A stretch of 64,000 bases of DNA from Stomoxys calcitrans (lineage: Eukaryota > Arthropoda > Insecta > Diptera > Muscidae). Positions 12,172 through 23,360 of the stretch are shown here, in pieces; within the stretch, counting starts at the first letter, position 1, and every line of letters starts with the position of its first letter. The translations under genes were made by a program, and so were the position numbers. The DNA lies in assembly GCF_963082655.1 (NCBI RefSeq), contig NC_081552.1:59748561-59812560 (forward strand), read 5' to 3'. The notes under the pieces were generated by a model. It saw only the letters and a list, made by a program, of their open reading frames with translations, had not been told where the DNA came from and did no database searches.

Positions 12172-12319
12172 CGTGATTTCAACAGACAGACGGACGGACA
12201 TGTCTAGATCATCTTAGATTTTTACGCTGACCAAAAATATATATACTTTATATATTTCGATGTGTTGGAAACGGAATGACAAAATAAATATACCCCCACC
12301 CTTCGGTGGTGGGTATAAC
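12172..12319 (-). mobile_element. DINE family B, inverted 5' end
   Basis: Inverted microsatellite (ACAGACAGACGGACGGACATG), core, (TA)n and terminal GGTGGTGGGTATAAC. It is fused to the clipped hairpin of the preceding forward element, giving a fold-back arrangement with both outer ends of 5' type. Confidence 0.75.
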
Positions 12320-12348
12320 AATTAAGAATTTTAACCAATACAAAAACG

Positions 12349-13658
12349 AACAAATAAGAGCGTGCTAAGTTCGGCCGGGCTGAATCTTATTTACCCTCCA
12401 CCTTGGATCGCATTTGTCGAGTTCTATGCGCGGTATCTCCTTTTAGGCAAACAAAGAATATTGAATACGAACAGTTATGCTATTGGAGCTATATCAAGTT
12501 ATAGTCCGATTCGGACCATGAATGAATGCTGAACATTGTAGAAGTCATTGTGTAATATTTCAGTTCATTCGGATAAGAATTGCGCCTTGTAGGGGCTCAA
12601 GAAGCAAAATTGAGAGATAGGTTTATATGGGAGCTGTATCAAGCTATTGATATTAGACACATATGTTGAAGGTAATGAGACACATATGTTGAAGGTTGTA
12701 CAAAATTTTTGCCAAATCGGACGAGAATTACTCCCTCTAGAGGCTCAAGAAGTCAAGACACCAAATCGGTTTATATGGCAGCTATTCCAGATTTTGAACC
12801 GATTTAAATCATATTTAATACAGTTGTTGGAAGTGATACCAAAACACTACATTCAAAATTTCAGTCAAATCAGAATTGTGCCCTGTAGAGGCTCAAGAAG
12901 TCAAGACCAAAGATCGGTTTATATAGCAGCTATATTAGGTTATGTTCCGATTTGCACAGTTATTGGAAGTGATCCCGAAACACTACGTGCAAAATTTCAA
13001 ATCAATGAGAATTGCGCCCTCTAGAGGCTCAAGAAGTCAAGACCCAAGAACGGTTTATATGACAGCTATATCGAAACATAGTTCGATTTTAACCATGCTT
13101 AATGCTCCGATTTGCACAGTTGTAGGACGTGATCCCAAAACACCACGAGGAAAATGTCAGTCAAATCGGATTAGAAATGCGCCCTCTAGAGGCTCAAGAA
13201 TTCAATACCAAAGATCGGTTTATATGGCAGCTATATCTAAACATGTACCCATTTACAAACCCAACAGACCTACACTAATAAAAAGAATTTGCGCAAAATT
13301 TCAAGCCGATAGCTTTACTTTTTCGAAAGTTAGCGGGCTTTCGACAGACAGACTGACAGACGGACATACATGGCTAGATCGACTTAAAATGTCACGACGA
13401 TCAAGAATCATTTCATTGTACATATCTTCGACATGTTACATTATTAACCCATGGCAGCCGGTTGTATGTACCGGATTGACCCGATGTATTCCTTCATCGG
13501 CAATGGCTGCCGCCTCAGTGTACCACACACTGCTACTACAACAACAACAACGATCAAGAATATATATACTTGATCGGGTCTCAGACGCATATTTCGAGGA
13601 GTTTCAAACAGAATGACGAAATTAGTATACCCCCATCCTATGGTGGAGGGTATAAAAA
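12349..13658 (-). mobile_element. DINE family A, complete, with a retroposon insert
   Basis: From AACAAATAAGAGCGTGC and hairpin through several GAGGCTCAAGAAGTCAAGAC units, an inverted (GACAGACAGACTGACAGACGG) tract and core, to GGTGGAGGGTATAAAAA. The core is split by a 141-bp insertion at 13409-13549. Long open frames across it reflect the 153-bp repeat period, not a gene. Confidence 0.8.
13409..13549 (+). mobile_element. Short retroposon with (CAA)n tail and 12-bp target duplication
   Basis: Flanked by perfect copies of ACGATCAAGAAT (13397-13408 and 13550-13561). It carries GGCAGCCGGTTGTATGTACC and GGCAATGGCTGCCGCC and ends in CTACTACAACAACAACAA. The tail abuts the right-hand duplication, as expected for target-primed reverse transcription. 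The sequence resembles a short interspersed repeat common in higher flies, which I recall but cannot verify. Confidence 0.7.
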
Positions 13659-14800
13659 GAAAAGAAAATTCACTTAAAAGTCTGTAGAAATTTTTTTGGC
13701 ATTTTTTGGCGACTATCCTATGTTAAAATCACAATATTTTTTGTAGTCTTAGAGTACATCCAGATGCCCAAAACTAAATTTTTAACTGCATCTTTGGAAG
13801 CAAATAGTTTGATGGGTAACCCATTCTACTTTACATTGAATATCTTATTATTAATTAATTTAATTCAACAATAAGTCCCTCTTTTATTTATGTAAATATT
13901 TGTTTTGCTATTGTTCAACAATCTGCGCTCAATTTATTGTATAGAAACATAAATAACGTTTCAACATATATTTACTCAATATACTTTCCCCCCATATTTT
14001 GTTAAAATATCCCCTGCGGGCAAAAATGTCGGTTTTTGCTATTGTTGGTGTTAATATTTTATGCTGTTGACAAACGATTTGTGATGCTTTATAAATTTTT
14101 TGTTTTTGTTATTGTTTTTTCATTGTTACTTTCAGTGTTCATGATGATGACTATGATGGAGTTGTGTAAACAAAATCGCTTCCACAAAATTGCTGATGAG
14201 TGACACAATGACAAAAGAATACTCAAATATGAACAATCACTTCATGGGGCAATATAAATATTAAATACACATAAATATTTAAAGATTGAAGAAGAAGATG
14301 GACAAAGGATTGCATAGAAAAAGTTGTTGTTGATAGGAAACTGACAAAAGTTTACTGAACTTAGATATCCCCAACAATACAAAGACATATGTCGTCATTA
14401 CTTTGAGTTGACAATGAATGTGCAGGACATTCACGTCATGACTAATTACTACTTAAATGGCCTTAAACTAAGAGAAGTTAACTTATTATAGTAGCTATTA
14501 AGTCTTGATCTGAGCAAAACTTAGCCAAGGGTAGCCAACTCGAAGTGTTGCCAAGATCACATTGGCATATCTTACAATATTTAAAGTTCATTATATCATT
14601 TACAAAAACATTGGCTTCTGAGTTTGTTTAAAAAGAAACTTATTGGTGATGGAGTTCAAGCATAATTTCGCCATTAAGTTATATTTAGCTTGGTGAGCTA
14701 AAACACCTCAAAGGGAAAAAAATGTTTAAATATCGTTCTATAAATCGTTATAATGATATTGGCAGAGTTGCCAAACATGGTAAAAAACTGGCTTTACTTT
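13659..14800. other. Low-copy, AT-rich DNA without recognisable features
   Basis: About 1.1 kb with no match to repeats elsewhere in the window, no long frame, no tRNA-like fold and no clear splice-site pair. Could be intergenic or intronic host DNA. Confidence 0.5.
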
Positions 14801-15083
14801 AGTTTTTACTGGCCATTACAGATAATTAATTTCTCTAGCCGAACGTTGAATAGTTGTCTAAGCGTCTCGATCTTCTGTGCTTTTACTGCAATCTCTGACA
14901 CCCAGTTTCGGGGTGTCGCTCTCCGCTTGGTCACTGTATCAGAGTCTCGGTTTTCCAATTTTGCTTTTTCTTTTATGATCGCCTTCAAAAGGTTTCTTTG
15001 CTGGAGCTTCTTCACCCAATCTGACAACATGACCGACCCAACACAACCGATGTATTTTGATGCGTTTAACTTTTCTATCGTCG
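14801..15083 (-). pseudogene. LINE copy 1, 3' end of the ORF
   Basis: Read on the minus strand it continues the LINE coding sequence from the far side of Transib-1 (20515 upward): ...DDRKVKRIKIHRLC followed by a W-G-H-V-like block typical of the C terminus after the RT in this LINE group. Several frame changes. One copy of the Transib-1 target duplication (CGTCG) is the boundary. Confidence 0.55.
15079..15083. repeat. Transib-1 target-site duplication, left
   Basis: CGTCG directly outside CACAGTG; the same five bases are at 20515-20519. Transib elements are known to make 5-bp, GC-rich duplications (CGNCG-like). Confidence 0.9.
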
Positions 15084-16514
15084 CACAGTGGGCCAAATGG
15101 CAAAAAAATTGGAAATAAGTCTACAACTTTTTATCTGTTGATTTTAGCCATACAAAATGTTCTAGACATTTGTAGAGGAGGACATAGGCTTTCAGAAAAG
15201 TGCTGTTGTTGGTCCATATCTTTAATACAGGGTGAGCTACAGGGTGTCAAAGTTGACCACTTTTGACTTCTCCAAGCTTCTGGGGGCCATAACTTTTGAT
15301 CTACTCAACCGATTTACATGATTTAGGACTCTAGAGAAAGAGCTTGACAAGATCTAAAAAACTTATGCATAAAGTACCATGCCATCGTGTACTGTTAAGG
15401 AGTTATGAATTGTTTAATTTTAAAATATGAAAATTTGGCCTTGGTTTTTTTCAGTGTTTTTTAAATAACTCCGTCAATTTTAAAGCTATAAACTTCATAC
15501 TTCACACAAATTATGCCAGCATATGTGTGCATAAAATACAAAAGGAATCACGTGAATATCTTTGGCGGTTTAAAAATGGCATCGTTTTCAATATGAAAAA
15601 TATTTTTTTTGTCAAAAAATTGCAAAATTTTTCAAAAAAGATACTCCCATTTCCTTTAAGTTTTCGCAAACTTTGGCCGTCAAAGCATTATCATTTCTTT
15701 CCATTTTCACAAAGTCGAGGTATTAAGAAAAGTTTTAAGTGCTAATTTGGCTAATTTCGATATCAAACAACACCGTTATCTTAAGACCAAAATGGCCAAT
15801 TTTTTTACTAAACTTCAAAAGTTTCTCACTGGAAAAAAAGTTCCACGGGGATTTTTTCGCTTTTTTTGAACTTAAATGAAAGCTTAAAATGTTCCCAACA
15901 TTTTAAGGTATGTCTCGCCATATCCTAGCCATAAATGAGATCGTAGCGATCAAAATACTGAAAAAAGTCAATTTTCAAGTAGTGCTATATTCATTGCTAA
16001 AAAACAAGTATTACGTCACATTTTATTGCAAAGATGTTAAATAAACTTTTATTTGGTAACACTTCTTCTACAAAACACAAAAAGAATCATGGAAATATCT
16101 CTATTCTATTCCATTTTATGGAACCGGCAATAAAAAAGTCAATTTTTCAAAAAAGTCGAATTTCCCAAATTTTGTTTTTGTTGTCCTAATTGCACATGAC
16201 ACACTATAGCCATATTTATGCAACATACCTTATCGTAAAGGAAATTTTCATACCTTTCCAACAATGTATAAAACATTTCTCAACTCGGATTCTATCTACT
16301 CTAAAATTCATTTACACTTCATTAAACTCTATATAAAAATGTCTATTTGTGAAATGGAACCTTATATGGGGCCTACACTAAAACATTGATAGATTTGCCC
16401 AGGGTTTACAATACAAATGTGTTAGAATAAAAAAAGGTCTCCTGCCAAAGTTTAAAAAAATTGGAATAAAAATATGTGTTTTAGAGCGAAAACACTTCGC
16501 ATCGGCGTGCGTTT
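15084..16514 (+). repeat. Transib-1 left terminal inverted repeat (1431 bp)
   Basis: Near-perfect inverted match to 19084-20514, of identical length. The one difference I spotted by eye is at about 15667, CGC against CGG. The outer seven bases CACAGTG equal the consensus V(D)J recombination-signal heptamer, followed about 11 bases in by an A run (GGCAAAAAAATTGG). Small open frames (for example 15527-15745) occur identically in both arms; I see no reason to call them genes. Confidence 0.95.
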
Positions 16515-16562
16515 ATATGTATATTAGCTACTCCCAAAATAAAAAAGCATTTTAGTTTTGTA

Positions 16563-18687
16563 TTATTTGATTTTATTCTCTACCAAATAATCTAAGGTAT
16601 CAAAATTTAAAAGCTCTTTAATTTGAATGGCATCGGGATCGTCCTTATCTATATCGTCACATATTTTTGGTAGCCATTTAGTTCTGATGCTGTATAGTAC
16701 CGGATCAGACGATAACAATAAATATTGAAGTAAATCATAATTTTGGTTAAATTTGGTGCTCTTTCGGGTATTGAAATAGTACCGGATCAGACGATAACAA
16801 TAAATATTGAAGTAAATCATAATTTTGGTTAAATTTGGTGCTCTTTCGGGTATTGAAAAGCCGGAACTGTTTAACATCTCTATTACGGGATTCCTGAGCT
16901 TCTTCTGTAAGTTCTCCTAACGGAAGTATGTTGTATTCCACAATTTCCTTGCCATGATGTAAGACTTTATGTACTGTCGGTGTTAAAGCTTTCCACGAAT
17001 ATAAATCAGATAAAATGTTTTTTGTGTCATTACTATAAGCTTCAAATTTGGTTGAATTTATCATCTTTTTGCTATTGATTACAGCCAAAATCACTTTGAA
17101 TCGTCTTAGCAAGTGTTCATCAAGACCGGTTATTTTAGATGTCGATACGGGGTCCTCAAAAAACCGCCTTGCCGAGTTGCCATCATTTGTGCTTCCGTAT
17201 CCGTAAAGAGGTTTATCTATTATAAGTCCCTTTTGTTTAAACTCCAACTGGATTCGATTCTTCTCTTCCTGCCTCATTTTGTGAAGATCTTGGTTGTTTC
17301 TAGCAGAGACATCGCGGTTTCCAGGGCTAGTCCGATATTTAAGGTCATACGATAAATGCAAACAATACTCCATGAATCGAATTCTACAGTGCAGGGGCGA
17401 AATACCGAAATTGAGCGCATTTTCGTTTACTAAATTTTCATCAGACTTGTCCTCGAATTGCCCATTCTTCTTGCCACAAATATTGCATCTCCAATTGGAC
17501 ATAACGCCAGTTAATGCGTTTGCCACCTTTCCATCGATCATAGTGAGTTGTAGTTGAAACGAAACTTTTATATTTCTTCCCAATTGGTTTATAACAATCA
17601 TGGGTAATGCAGCAATTTCTTCCTTTATTTCGTTCACCAAAGATCGTGTTGTGTTCCGGTCTTCCTTTGTATACTCAAACCGAATTGGGCGACATAAATA
17701 TTTTGACCCAGGTGTTCTATTTATCCATATATCTTGAAATGCATTTTCTTTCGATGATGAAGATTGGTCCTTGTACAATCTCATTCTCAATGGTACTAAT
17801 GATGCCATGAAAATTGATGCGAAGTTGGTATCTATTTCTGTTTGTTGCTTATATTCGGAAAATCCAGATGATCCATCACAACCCCATTTGCTGATCAAAA
17901 CCACTTCGGAATTATTACATGTGTTCAACTGTTCTTCAGTAAAATTAGAAATAATTCTAACAGCTGTATTTTCAACAAGATCAGCAAGTTTCACTCTTGC
18001 TTTTAATTCGTCCACGTATATATTTGATGGCACCATTTTCGTCCTGGTGTTGTACAATTTATGTTTTGAGGGTAAACAACCCCATCCTTTTTCACGAAGA
18101 GCCTTCCTCATTGTTGAGTATTTGTTTCTTGAGAGGCCTAGGTTCAAAATCAGGGCCAGTGCATCTTCCTCCGTGAATTCTGTAGTCGATTTTGGAGTTG
18201 GAATACTTTCTACCATTCTCTTTACCCTTTTCGGAGATGCTAATGGTAAAACATCGACAATTCGTCCAACATTTTTTGGTTGTGTTTTTAACAATGCTGT
18301 TTTGAACGTATCTTTTATTAAATTTGGCGGATGTGCCGCCAATAGTTCCTCTTGTTTTTTCTTTTTGGTTTTCTCCGTAACTTCGTCGTATGCTTTGCTA
18401 GGCCGGCCGGGAATCAGCGGTTTAATTTCAATAAGTAGATCCGATTTCAGCCACTTCTCATACATTTTGAAAAACTTGATTTTTGCGAATGAACATTCTG
18501 GCAACCTTCTCTCAAATGATTTGTAGAATTTTTCAAGTTTGTCTAAAGCGTCTTTATTTAGCCTTATTCCATATATGTGGTCCAAAGTGTAAACAAGTTC
18601 CTTAAATGACTCCGTGTATGATTTGGAATCATTTTTGATGTCCCATACAATTTTCGAAAGAGTGGAATACTTCAGTATGACTTCCAT
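16563..18687 (-). pseudogene. Transib-1 transposase (RAG1-like), C-terminal frameshift
   Basis: DDE-type transposase related to the RAG1 core. From the ATG at 18687 the frame runs 646 codons to 16747. Visible motifs: GRPSKAY at residues 94-100 (cf. the GRP motif of the RAG1 nonamer-binding domain); KWGCDGSSGFSEY with the first catalytic Asp at 271; LTMIDGK with the second Asp at 385; CNIC (C401, C404) and TVHKVLHHG (H573, H578) as zinc ligands; NDGNSARRFF near 501; and TEEAQES (595/596) with the third acidic residue. An exact 82-bp tandem duplication shifts the frame after LLLSSDPVL, replacing the native end by about 9 residues. Without it the span 18687-16563 would be 681 codons including stop. 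AATAAA overlaps the last native codons (16572-16577). Whether the shortened protein is active is unknown. Confidence 0.92.
16694..16857. repeat. 82-bp exact tandem duplication in the transposase
   Basis: Units 16694-16775 and 16776-16857 are identical by eye. 82 is not a multiple of three, so the duplication breaks the reading frame; this is the only lesion seen in the gene. Confidence 0.93.
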
Positions 18688-19083
18688 AACTTATAAATGT
18701 CCTTTACGCCTCTACAAAATATAATGAAGAAAATTTGGATTTTGTTCAAATATTTATGCAATATATTCACAATTAATGACCCATTTCAGGTATCAGACGC
18801 AATCGTAAAAAGGGGTCCAAAGTGCCTCTTTTTACTTACTCTTCTATAATTATTTACCTGGACTCGAATTTGGTTAAAAAAAATGACAATGAATTTTTTA
18901 TGGGTAGGTTTTTTCACATTCATTGATACGGTGGATTTCCTGGGAATTCGACATAGCGAAACAGGTAACATTTGTCTGCATCAAATCTTAACACAAATAT
19001 ATATATATATGCAGGTATATTTCTAGGTTACTTTTTATTCAAAAATCATCAGCTTACATTAAAAATAGATGTAGGTACTATAC
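18688..19083 (-). promoter_or_regulatory. Transib-1 5' leader/promoter region
   Basis: Unique DNA between the transposase ATG and the right inverted repeat. AT-rich, with a (TA)n run near 19000. No TATA box or initiator can be assigned with confidence; the promoter may lie in the inverted repeat itself. Confidence 0.3.
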
Positions 19084-20514
19084 AAACGCACGCCGATGCG
19101 AAGTGTTTTCGCTCTAAAACACATATTTTTATTCCAATTTTTTTAAACTTTGGCAGGAGACCTTTTTTTATTCTAACACATTTGTATTGTAAACCCTGGG
19201 CAAATCTATCAATGTTTTAGTGTAGGCCCCATATAAGGTTCCATTTCACAAATAGACATTTTTATATAGAGTTTAATGAAGTGTAAATGAATTTTAGAGT
19301 AGATAGAATCCGAGTTGAGAAATGTTTTATACATTGTTGGAAAGGTATGAAAATTTCCTTTACGATAAGGTATGTTGCATAAATATGGCTATAGTGTGTC
19401 ATGTGCAATTAGGACAACAAAAACAAAATTTGGGAAATTCGACTTTTTTGAAAAATTGACTTTTTTATTGCCGGTTCCATAAAATGGAATAGAATAGAGA
19501 TATTTCCATGATTCTTTTTGTGTTTTGTAGAAGAAGTGTTACCAAATAAAAGTTTATTTAACATCTTTGCAATAAAATGTGACGTAATACTTGTTTTTTA
19601 GCAATGAATATAGCACTACTTGAAAATTGACTTTTTTCAGTATTTTGATCGCTACGATCTCATTTATGGCTAGGATATGGCGAGACATACCTTAAAATGT
19701 TGGGAACATTTTAAGCTTTCATTTAAGTTCAAAAAAAGCGAAAAAATCCCCGTGGAACTTTTTTTCCAGTGAGAAACTTTTGAAGTTTAGTAAAAAAATT
19801 GGCCATTTTGGTCTTAAGATAACGGTGTTGTTTGATATCGAAATTAGCCAAATTAGCACTTAAAACTTTTCTTAATACCTCGACTTTGTGAAAATGGAAA
19901 GAAATGATAATGCTTTGACGGCCAAAGTTTCCGAAAACTTAAAGGAAATGGGAGTATCTTTTTTGAAAAATTTTGCAATTTTTTGACAAAAAAAATATTT
20001 TTCATATTGAAAACGATGCCATTTTTAAACCGCCAAAGATATTCACGTGATTCCTTTTGTATTTTATGCACACATATGCTGGCATAATTTGTGTGAAGTA
20101 TGAAGTTTATAGCTTTAAAATTGACGGAGTTATTTAAAAAACACTGAAAAAAACCAAGGCCAAATTTTCATATTTTAAAATTAAACAATTCATAACTCCT
20201 TAACAGTACACGATGGCATGGTACTTTATGCATAAGTTTTTTAGATCTTGTCAAGCTCTTTCTCTAGAGTCCTAAATCATGTAAATCGGTTGAGTAGATC
20301 AAAAGTTATGGCCCCCAGAAGCTTGGAGAAGTCAAAAGTGGTCAACTTTGACACCCTGTAGCTCACCCTGTATTAAAGATATGGACCAACAACAGCACTT
20401 TTCTGAAAGCCTATGTCCTCCTCTACAAATGTCTAGAACATTTTGTATGGCTAAAATCAACAGATAAAAAGTTGTAGACTTATTTCCAATTTTTTTGCCA
20501 TTTGGCCCACTGTG
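19084..20514 (-). repeat. Transib-1 right terminal inverted repeat (1431 bp)
   Basis: Inverted partner of 15084-16514, ending TTTGGCCCACTGTG at 20514. The inner boundary is AAACGCACGCCGAT, matching ATCGGCGTGCGTTT at 16501-16514. Confidence 0.95.
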
Positions 20515-20519
20515 CGTCG
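20515..20519. repeat. Transib-1 target-site duplication, right
   Basis: CGTCG immediately after CACTGTG, identical to 15079-15083. Confidence 0.9.
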
Positions 20520-21430
20520 TCATCCAGCTTGTGGTTCATACGACGCCCACATTCTCTATTAGCGCAGATTGGTCCATATATTTTACAAAGAATCTGTCTC
20601 TCGAACACTCCAAGCATCGCGTAATTTGCTTTCGCAAGTACCAATGTTTCGGAGCCAGTGACTTATATAGAGTCGTCTGTCGAGAGGTGACCTTGTTCCT
20701 CATCTATTCGCTTAATCCAAAGTAGCACCTGTTAGCCAATATTATCCTTCGTTTTATTTCAAAATTAGTGTTATTTGTTTCGGTTATGGCGGTGCCGAGG
20801 TAGATAAAGTTGCTGACTTTATCTCAAAGGTGTAGTTCCTAACTTTCTCCATTTACTTTATTTGCTCGGGTTTACGGGGCTTTGTGAGAATTGACATCAT
20901 CCACTTTGTCTTATCTTCATTTCCCTCCAGACCAAATTTTGCTTATTCCGGTTAGTGATTCATAATACCGATTTTGCAGGCATAGACTTATTCCTCTGTA
21001 GTTGGCGCACACCGTCATGTCCCCTTTCTTGTGTGCGGGACATAGTATGCTGAGGTTCCAATCATCGAGTATGCGTTCTTCTAGTCAAATTGCGCAGATG
21101 AGCTGATGCTTACGCCTTATCAGCGTGTCGCCTTTGATCTTAAATAGTTCAGCCTCCAACCCATCGGCTCCTGATGCCTTATTGTTTTTCAGCCGGGTTG
21201 CTGCTACGTGGAACTCATTCTGACTAGGAGATAAACATTCTATACCATCATCAGGGATAGGTTCTGTGATATACTCATGGTGACAATCATCCGACACCAG
21301 CAGCTGGGAAAAGTGTTCTTTCCATATCCTCAGCACACTATCTGTATCAATTACCAGATTTCCTCTTTGTCTCTGCAGAAGGATATGCCAGTACCAAAGT
21401 TTTATATTTAGTTCTTTGTTAGAGTTTTCG
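20520..21430 (-). pseudogene. LINE copy 1, reverse transcriptase region (decayed)
   Basis: Minus-strand translation gives, in order: GNLVIDTDSVLRIWKEHFSQ, then LKNNKASGADGLEAELFK, then a frame with WNLSILCP..KKGD..VC.NYRGISL. It jumps past the YADD region to a post-catalytic block (IYLGTAITETNN, LANRCYFGLS), then LGVFERQILCKIYGP-like sequence. These are non-LTR RT and downstream blocks. The catalytic centre is deleted and there are multiple frameshifts. The LINE may belong to an RTE-like clade, but this is not certain from sequence alone. Confidence 0.7.
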
Positions 21431-21683
21431 GGCGGTATGCAATTAAGCCCCAATGCAAAAAGCCCAAACGAAAAATTAATTAAACCCTAAACTTTTATGC
21501 ATGAAACAAAAATAACGATAATTGGGTCTTTATTTCGTTTTATGGGGTTTTAATTCACTTTGAAATTTAAGGCTTAATTTTGTAAGAAATAAAAAAAAAC
21601 CTAAAAACTGGAAATGACACAAAGGCACAAACCTAATTTTTGGGTCTTTATTTCGTTATACAATACAATCGTTTAAAATAAAA

Positions 21684-23198
21684 AACAAGTAAAAGCGTGC
21701 TAAGTTCGGCCGGGCCGAATCTTATATACCCTCCACCATGGATCGCATTTGTCGAGTTCTTTTCCCGGCATCTCTTCTTAGGCAAAAAAGGATATAAAAA
21801 AAGAGTTTCTCTGCTATTAAAACGATATCATGATATGGTCCGGTTCGGACCACAATTAAATTATATGTTGGAGACCTGTGTAAAATTTCAGCCAATTCGT
21901 ATAAGAATTGCGCCCATTGGGGCTCACGAAGTAAAATAGAGAGAACGATTTATATGGGATCTGTATCGGGCTATAGACCGATTCAGACCATAATAAATAC
22001 GTTTGTTCATGGTCATGAGAGGATCCGTCGTACAAAATTTCAGGCATATCGGATAATAATTGCGACCTATAGGGGTCAAGAAGTCAAGATCCCAGATCGG
22101 TTTATATGGCAGCTGTATCAGGTAATGAACCGATTTGAACCTTATTTGATACAGTTGTTGAAAGTAAAAATAAAATACGTCATGCAAAATTTCAGCCAAA
22201 TCGGATAAGAATTGTGCCCTCTAGAGGCTCAAGAAGTCAAATCCCCAGATCGGTTTATATGGCAGCTATATCAGGTTATGGACCGATTTCAACCATACTT
22301 GGCACAGTTGTTGGATATCATAACAAAAGACGTCTTGCGAAATTCCATTCCATTCGGATGAGAATTGCGCCCTCTAGAGGCTCAAGAAGTCAAGACCCAA
22401 GATCGGTTTATATGGCAGCTATATCACGTTATGGACCGATTTGAACCGTACTAGGCACAGTTGTTGGATATCACAATAAAACACGTCGTGCAAAATTTCA
22501 TCCCAATCGGATAAGAATTGCGCACTCTAGAGGCTCAAGAAGTCAAGACCCAAGATCGGTTTATATGGCAGCTATATCAGGTTATGGACTGATTTGAACC
22601 ATACTTGGCACAGTTGTTGGATGTCATAACAAAACACGTCGTGCAAAATTTCATTCTGATCGGATAAGAATTGCGCACGCTAGAGGCTCAAGAAGTCAAG
22701 ACCCAAGATCGGTTTATATGGCAGCTATATCAGGTTATCGACCGATTTGAACTATACTTGGCGCAGTTGTTGGATATCATAACAAAACACGTCGTGCAAA
22801 CTTTCAGCCAAATCGGATAAGAATTGCGCACTCTAGAGGCTCAAGAAGTCAAGACCCAAGATCGGTTTATATGGCAGCTATATCAAAACATGGATCGATA
22901 TGGCCCATTTACAATACCAACCGACCTACACTAATAAGAAGTATTTGTGCAAAATTTCAAGCGGCTAGCTTTACTCCTTCGGAAGTTAGCGTGCTTTCGA
23001 CAGACAGACGGACGGACGGACGGACGGACGGACGGACGGACGGACGGACAGACGGACGGACATGGCTAGATCGACATAAAATGTCACGACGATCAAGAAT
23101 ATATATACTTTATGGGGTCTCAGACGAATATTTCGAGTAGTTACAAACAGAATGACGAAATTAGTATACCCCCCATCTTATGGTGGAGGGTATAAAAA
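21684..23198 (-). mobile_element. DINE family A, complete (young copy)
   Basis: Runs from AACAAGTAAAAGCGTGC and a perfect hairpin (GTTCGGCCGGGCCGAA) to GGTGGAGGGTATAAAAA. It has about seven repeat units and the longest (GGAC)n tract in the window (about 22998-23062), then core and (TA)n. It is almost identical to the inverted copy at 28541-30064. Confidence 0.9.
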
Positions 23199-23360
23199 AT
23201 GAGCTACACAATTCAAAAGATTTGACGGACATTTGTCAATCACCCGCTTATTGGGACATTTCAGTTCAAAATTGAGACTTTATTTCATATTAAATAATGC
23301 CCCAAGTTTGGCGCATTATTTCATTTTAGTTATTCATTTTCTTGCGGTCTTATTTCATTT
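23199..23360. other. Spacer between DINE A and DINE B
   Basis: About 160 bp with no match elsewhere in the window; it is neither LINE nor DINE. May be part of the possible MITE. Confidence 0.4.

Larger units (their letters stand above)
15084..20514 (-). mobile_element. Transib-1: 5.4-kb Transib transposon with long TIRs
   Basis: Both outer ends read CACAGTGGGCCAAATGG inward. The element is bounded by CGTCG duplications, carries 1431-bp terminal inverted repeats and encodes one RAG1-related transposase on the minus strand in the 2.57-kb unique centre. It is inserted in the coding region of LINE copy 1. Ends, duplication length and protein all agree on the Transib superfamily. Confidence 0.95.

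Noticed and set aside
14753..15118. 121-codon plus-strand frame spanning the left end of Transib-1
   Set aside because: Crosses the transposon boundary and opposes the LINE coding strand; fortuitous.
15527..15745. 72-codon frame present identically in both Transib-1 arms (also 19853-20071)
   Set aside because: Lies wholly inside the terminal inverted repeat, has no recognisable domain, and its identity only reflects arm identity.
17771..18526. 251-codon plus-strand frame
   Set aside because: Antisense shadow of the Transib-1 transposase; no motif of its own.
21708..21760. ATG-containing segment CCACCATGGATCGC resembling a Kozak start, repeated in every DINE-A
   Set aside because: Part of the conserved DINE 3' end; no consistent downstream frame among copies.
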